In this document: positions 4,947 to 6,936 of the stretch, piece after piece
How positions within the stretch are numbered: position 1 is the first letter of the stretch
How the letters are laid out: every line of letters starts with the position of its first letter
Source: Saprospiraceae bacterium
Lineage (GTDB): Bacteria; Bacteroidota; Bacteroidia; Chitinophagales; Saprospiraceae
Direction: 5' to 3'
NCBI GenBank assembly: GCA_020628755.1
Contig: JAHDEQ010000216.1
Location: 1 to 6,936 of the forward strand
Length of the DNA: 6,936 nucleotides
Position numbers and translations under genes: made by a program
The notes under the pieces: generated by a model
Told to the model about the DNA's origin: nothing
The model's database searches: none
The model's input: only the letters and a program-made list of their open reading frames with translations

Positions 4947-6936
4947 ATGACTAAGCAAATCCAAATCCTATTTTTCTTTTTATTGCTACTTTCGCAAACC
5001 AACTTTGCACAAGAAGAAGCCGAAGCCATGCGTGTTTTGCATTGCTCCGCTTTGGATAAAAATATTCCTATTCAAAATATTTTTGTGGACGATACCAATA
5101 CCAAATGGATTGCTACAAGTGATGGCTTATTTCAAATTTATTCTGCAGATAATGCTAGTAAAAAAGATTTAGAAGGCGATTGGGCTTTGCTCCGCCAACG
5201 TGGAGGCAATAATGATTTTATTATAGCACCCGATAATGCCGAACTCCGAAAAATTGAAGCAGTTCAGAGCCACAGCGCTGAACAAGGCAAGAATAAAATC
5301 AATGCTACGTTTTACGACAAACGTAGTCGGCAACTATGGATTGGTACTACCCAAACAGGCTTGTATTGCTACAAAACATCTAAAGGAGATTTTCGTCTTT
5401 TAAAACATTATGACAATAAAAATTCTCGACTTGTTTCTAATCAAATCAATAGCATATTTGTGGACAAATATGCTCGGGTTTGGGCAGGTACAGAGGCAGG
5501 TGTTTTGATGAAAGAAAAGGATAAATTCAAACTGTACGAAAAAGATTCCAAAATCTTTTCTATCGTTCCCGACAAAACTAATGTTTGGGTAATGGGTGAC
5601 GAATACCTTTGGAAAATTGATGAAGTCAATCGTTGGATGCTCGACGATATGGATACTCGTTTGTCGCGTGGTCAAATCCGAGAAATTGCCTACGATAGTA
5701 AAGGCAAATTGTGGGTCGCTTCTGATATTATCACTCGTTTTGATGTACTGAATGACAAAGTTGAAGTTTATGATTCAAGCAATGGTTTTACGGCCAAGAG
5801 CATCAACTGCATCAAAGTGGACGAAGATGATGCGCTTTGGGTAGGCACAAATGAAGGACTTTTCTTGATTGAACGAGAAGCTACCATGACGATTTCCTGT
5901 GTTATCGAAAAAGAACTCAGTTGCATGGGCAATACCGATGATGCCGTTTTGGCTGTCAAAGTATTAGGCGGCACACCTCCTTATGAATACGAATGGGATG
6001 CGCCTTTTTCGGGGCCAAATCCTCAAAATGTAGGCCCAGGATTATTTTCTGTAACCGTCAAAGATGCCAACGGTGTTACCAAAAAAGCAGGTGCTAAAAT
6101 TGAAGATAATCGGATGCGTGTAAATGTGACGAGTACTTCGGATGCAACGGGTGGCAAAGATAATGGTCTTGCCGAAATTAAAGTAGAAGGTGGAGTAAAA
6201 CCCTATACTTTTAAATGGGACAATGGCGAAACCAAAGCCAATGCTCGCCGACTTTCGCCAGGGCAGCATCAAGTAACAATTGGCGATAAAGCAGGTTGTG
6301 GCTATGTCGCAACAGTGCAAATTGGTGGAGAAATTTATGCTTCGACAAATAAAAATATTGCAAATCAAAATTCAGTTCTAAAGATTAGTTATGATGTATC
6401 TGGTGAGTTGGGATGTGCGGATGATAATAATGTAGCGATTAATCTTTCGGTAGAAGGTGGCATGCCACCTTATGTTTACAAGTGGAATAAAGAATCTTTA
6501 GACGGAAAATTGGTCTCTAATCTTGGAGCAGGAGATTATACGGTGACTGTAACGGATGCTTCGGGAAATGTACAATATCAAAATATTTATTTGGAAGCCC
6601 CCGACCCGATAGAGGCCGTTGCGGTTATGGATCAGGCGGTTACAGGTACACGAAAAAGAGATGGTATTGCTTATGTCAATGCATCAGGCGGTTCAGGTAC
6701 TTTTTCTTATGAGTGGAGTAGTGGCTCTCGCAAACAAAAGGCCAAAAACTTGACGCTTGGTTCGCATACGGTGACAGTTACAGATCAGAGTGGTTGTTCT
6801 ACTATTACTAAAGTGGAAGTGACCAAACAAATCAATATGGCCCTCACGGATGCTTCTAATTTGAGAAAAGGGCAAATTATCCGACTCGAAAAACTCTACT
6901 TCGATGCAGATAGTACTAAAATCACGACTGCCTCCT
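4947..6936 (+). CDS. Propeller-SprB-OmpA envelope protein (3' end beyond window)
   Basis: The frame is open from ATG 4947 to the window end (663 codons plus one base), so it is a partial gene, not a broken one. Residues 1-21 are a signal peptide with cleavage before Gln22. Residues about 36-310 hold six blades of the two-component-regulator propeller type, each with a W-[IVA]-x-[GAS]-like core at Trp54, 131, 179, 214, 256 and 298; the 131, 179 and 298 blades carry the classic W-x-G-T form. Residues about 313-628 hold four SprB/PKD-like modules built around GG-x-x-x-Y/F-x-W cores (Trp350, 424, 513, 590), each closing with a VTVTDxxG-type strand. Residues 639-663 (LRKGQIIRLEKLYFDADST) match the first strand of an OmpA-like peptidoglycan-binding domain. 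It is likely periplasmic or attached to the outer membrane, tethered to peptidoglycan. No histidine-kinase part is seen. Its partners are unknown. Confidence 0.9.
   Translation, partial: MTKQIQILFFFLLLLSQTNFAQEEAEAMRVLHCSALDKNIPIQNIFVDDTNTKWIATSDGLFQIYSADNASKKDLEGDWALLRQRGGNNDFIIAPDNAELRKIEAVQSHSAEQGKNKINATFYDKRSRQLWIGTTQTGLYCYKTSKGDFRLLKHYDNKNSRLVSNQINSIFVDKYARVWAGTEAGVLMKEKDKFKLYEKDSKIFSIVPDKTNVWVMGDEYLWKIDEVNRWMLDDMDTRLSRGQIREIAYDSKGKLWVASDIITRFDVLNDKVEVYDSSNGFTAKSINCIKVDEDDALWVGTNEGLFLIEREATMTISCVIEKELSCMGNTDDAVLAVKVLGGTPPYEYEWDAPFSGPNPQNVGPGLFSVTVKDANGVTKKAGAKIEDNRMRVNVTSTSDATGGKDNGLAEIKVEGGVKPYTFKWDNGETKANARRLSPGQHQVTIGDKAGCGYVATVQIGGEIYASTNKNIANQNSVLKISYDVSGELGCADDNNVAINLSVEGGMPPYVYKWNKESLDGKLVSNLGAGDYTVTVTDASGNVQYQNIYLEAPDPIEAVAVMDQAVTGTRKRDGIAYVNASGGSGTFSYEWSSGSRKQKAKNLTLGSHTVTVTDQSGCSTITKVEVTKQINMALTDASNLRKGQIIRLEKLYFDADSTKITTAS
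6454..6471. repeat. Perfect 18-nt palindrome inside the third SprB-like module
   Basis: AAGGTGGCATGCCACCTT equals its own reverse complement with no spacer. It encodes the EGGMPPY core of the third SprB-like module (residues 503-509). Gly codons (GGN) and Pro codons (CCN) are complementary, so a GG-x-PP motif is predisposed to palindromy. This offers a coding explanation, although the first module also has GG-x-PP and is not palindromic. Confidence 0.75.

Noticed and set aside
5305..5326. CTACGTTT/AAACGTAG 8-bp inverted repeat in the propeller gene.
   Set aside because: About one stem of this size is expected by chance in a window this long, and it is in coding sequence between blades.
5400..5974. 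Several minus-strand open frames of 60-100 codons opposite the propeller gene and elsewhere.
   Set aside because: They lie wholly opposite well-supported coding regions, show no recognisable domains, and have low-complexity or Cys/His/Phe-rich compositions typical of antisense shadows.

Overview
The window looks like chromosomal DNA of a Bacteroidota bacterium, most likely Saprospiria or a neighbouring class. The reasons are a TonB-dependent receptor with an N-terminal carboxypeptidase-regulatory-like domain, SprB-type repeats, a C-terminal tail of the 3-coathanger/terminal-GC kind, two TAnnTTTG promoter-like boxes, an AT-rich composition (roughly 40% GC by eye), and an Ala-Gln junction at the predicted signal-peptide cleavage site of all three proteins. 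The genus cannot be read from this sequence.

Layout: three genes, all on the + strand, all predicted to be exported. (1) Positions 5-2344 encode a 779-residue outer-membrane TonB-dependent receptor that is not of the long SusC type and has no SusD partner here. (2) A 233-nt gap holds candidate promoter boxes, a small hairpin, an orphan Shine-Dalgarno-like sequence and a possible 12-codon upstream ORF. (3) Positions 2578-4788 encode a secreted neutral ceramidase with its catalytic Ser and zinc-site motifs intact, an Ig-like C-terminal domain, and an extra tail of about 70 residues. (4) A 158-nt gap contains a 78-nt nested inverted-repeat structure ending 23 nt before the next start codon. (5) Positions 4947-6936 hold the first 663 codons of a gene that runs off the window: signal peptide, beta-propeller of the two-component-regulator type, four SprB/PKD-like modules, and the opening strand of an OmpA-like peptidoglycan-binding domain.

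How they might work together: the ceramidase would cleave ceramide outside the cytoplasm, the receptor could import a TonB-dependent ligand of unknown identity, and the third protein looks like a cell-envelope anchor or scaffold. Co-orientation is the only direct evidence linking them; both gaps are wide enough for independent promoters, so one operon is not demonstrated. No RNA genes, CRISPR arrays, transposases or integrases were seen. The most unusual non-coding signal is the nested inverted repeat at 4846-4923. The most unusual protein is the propeller-SprB-OmpA fusion.
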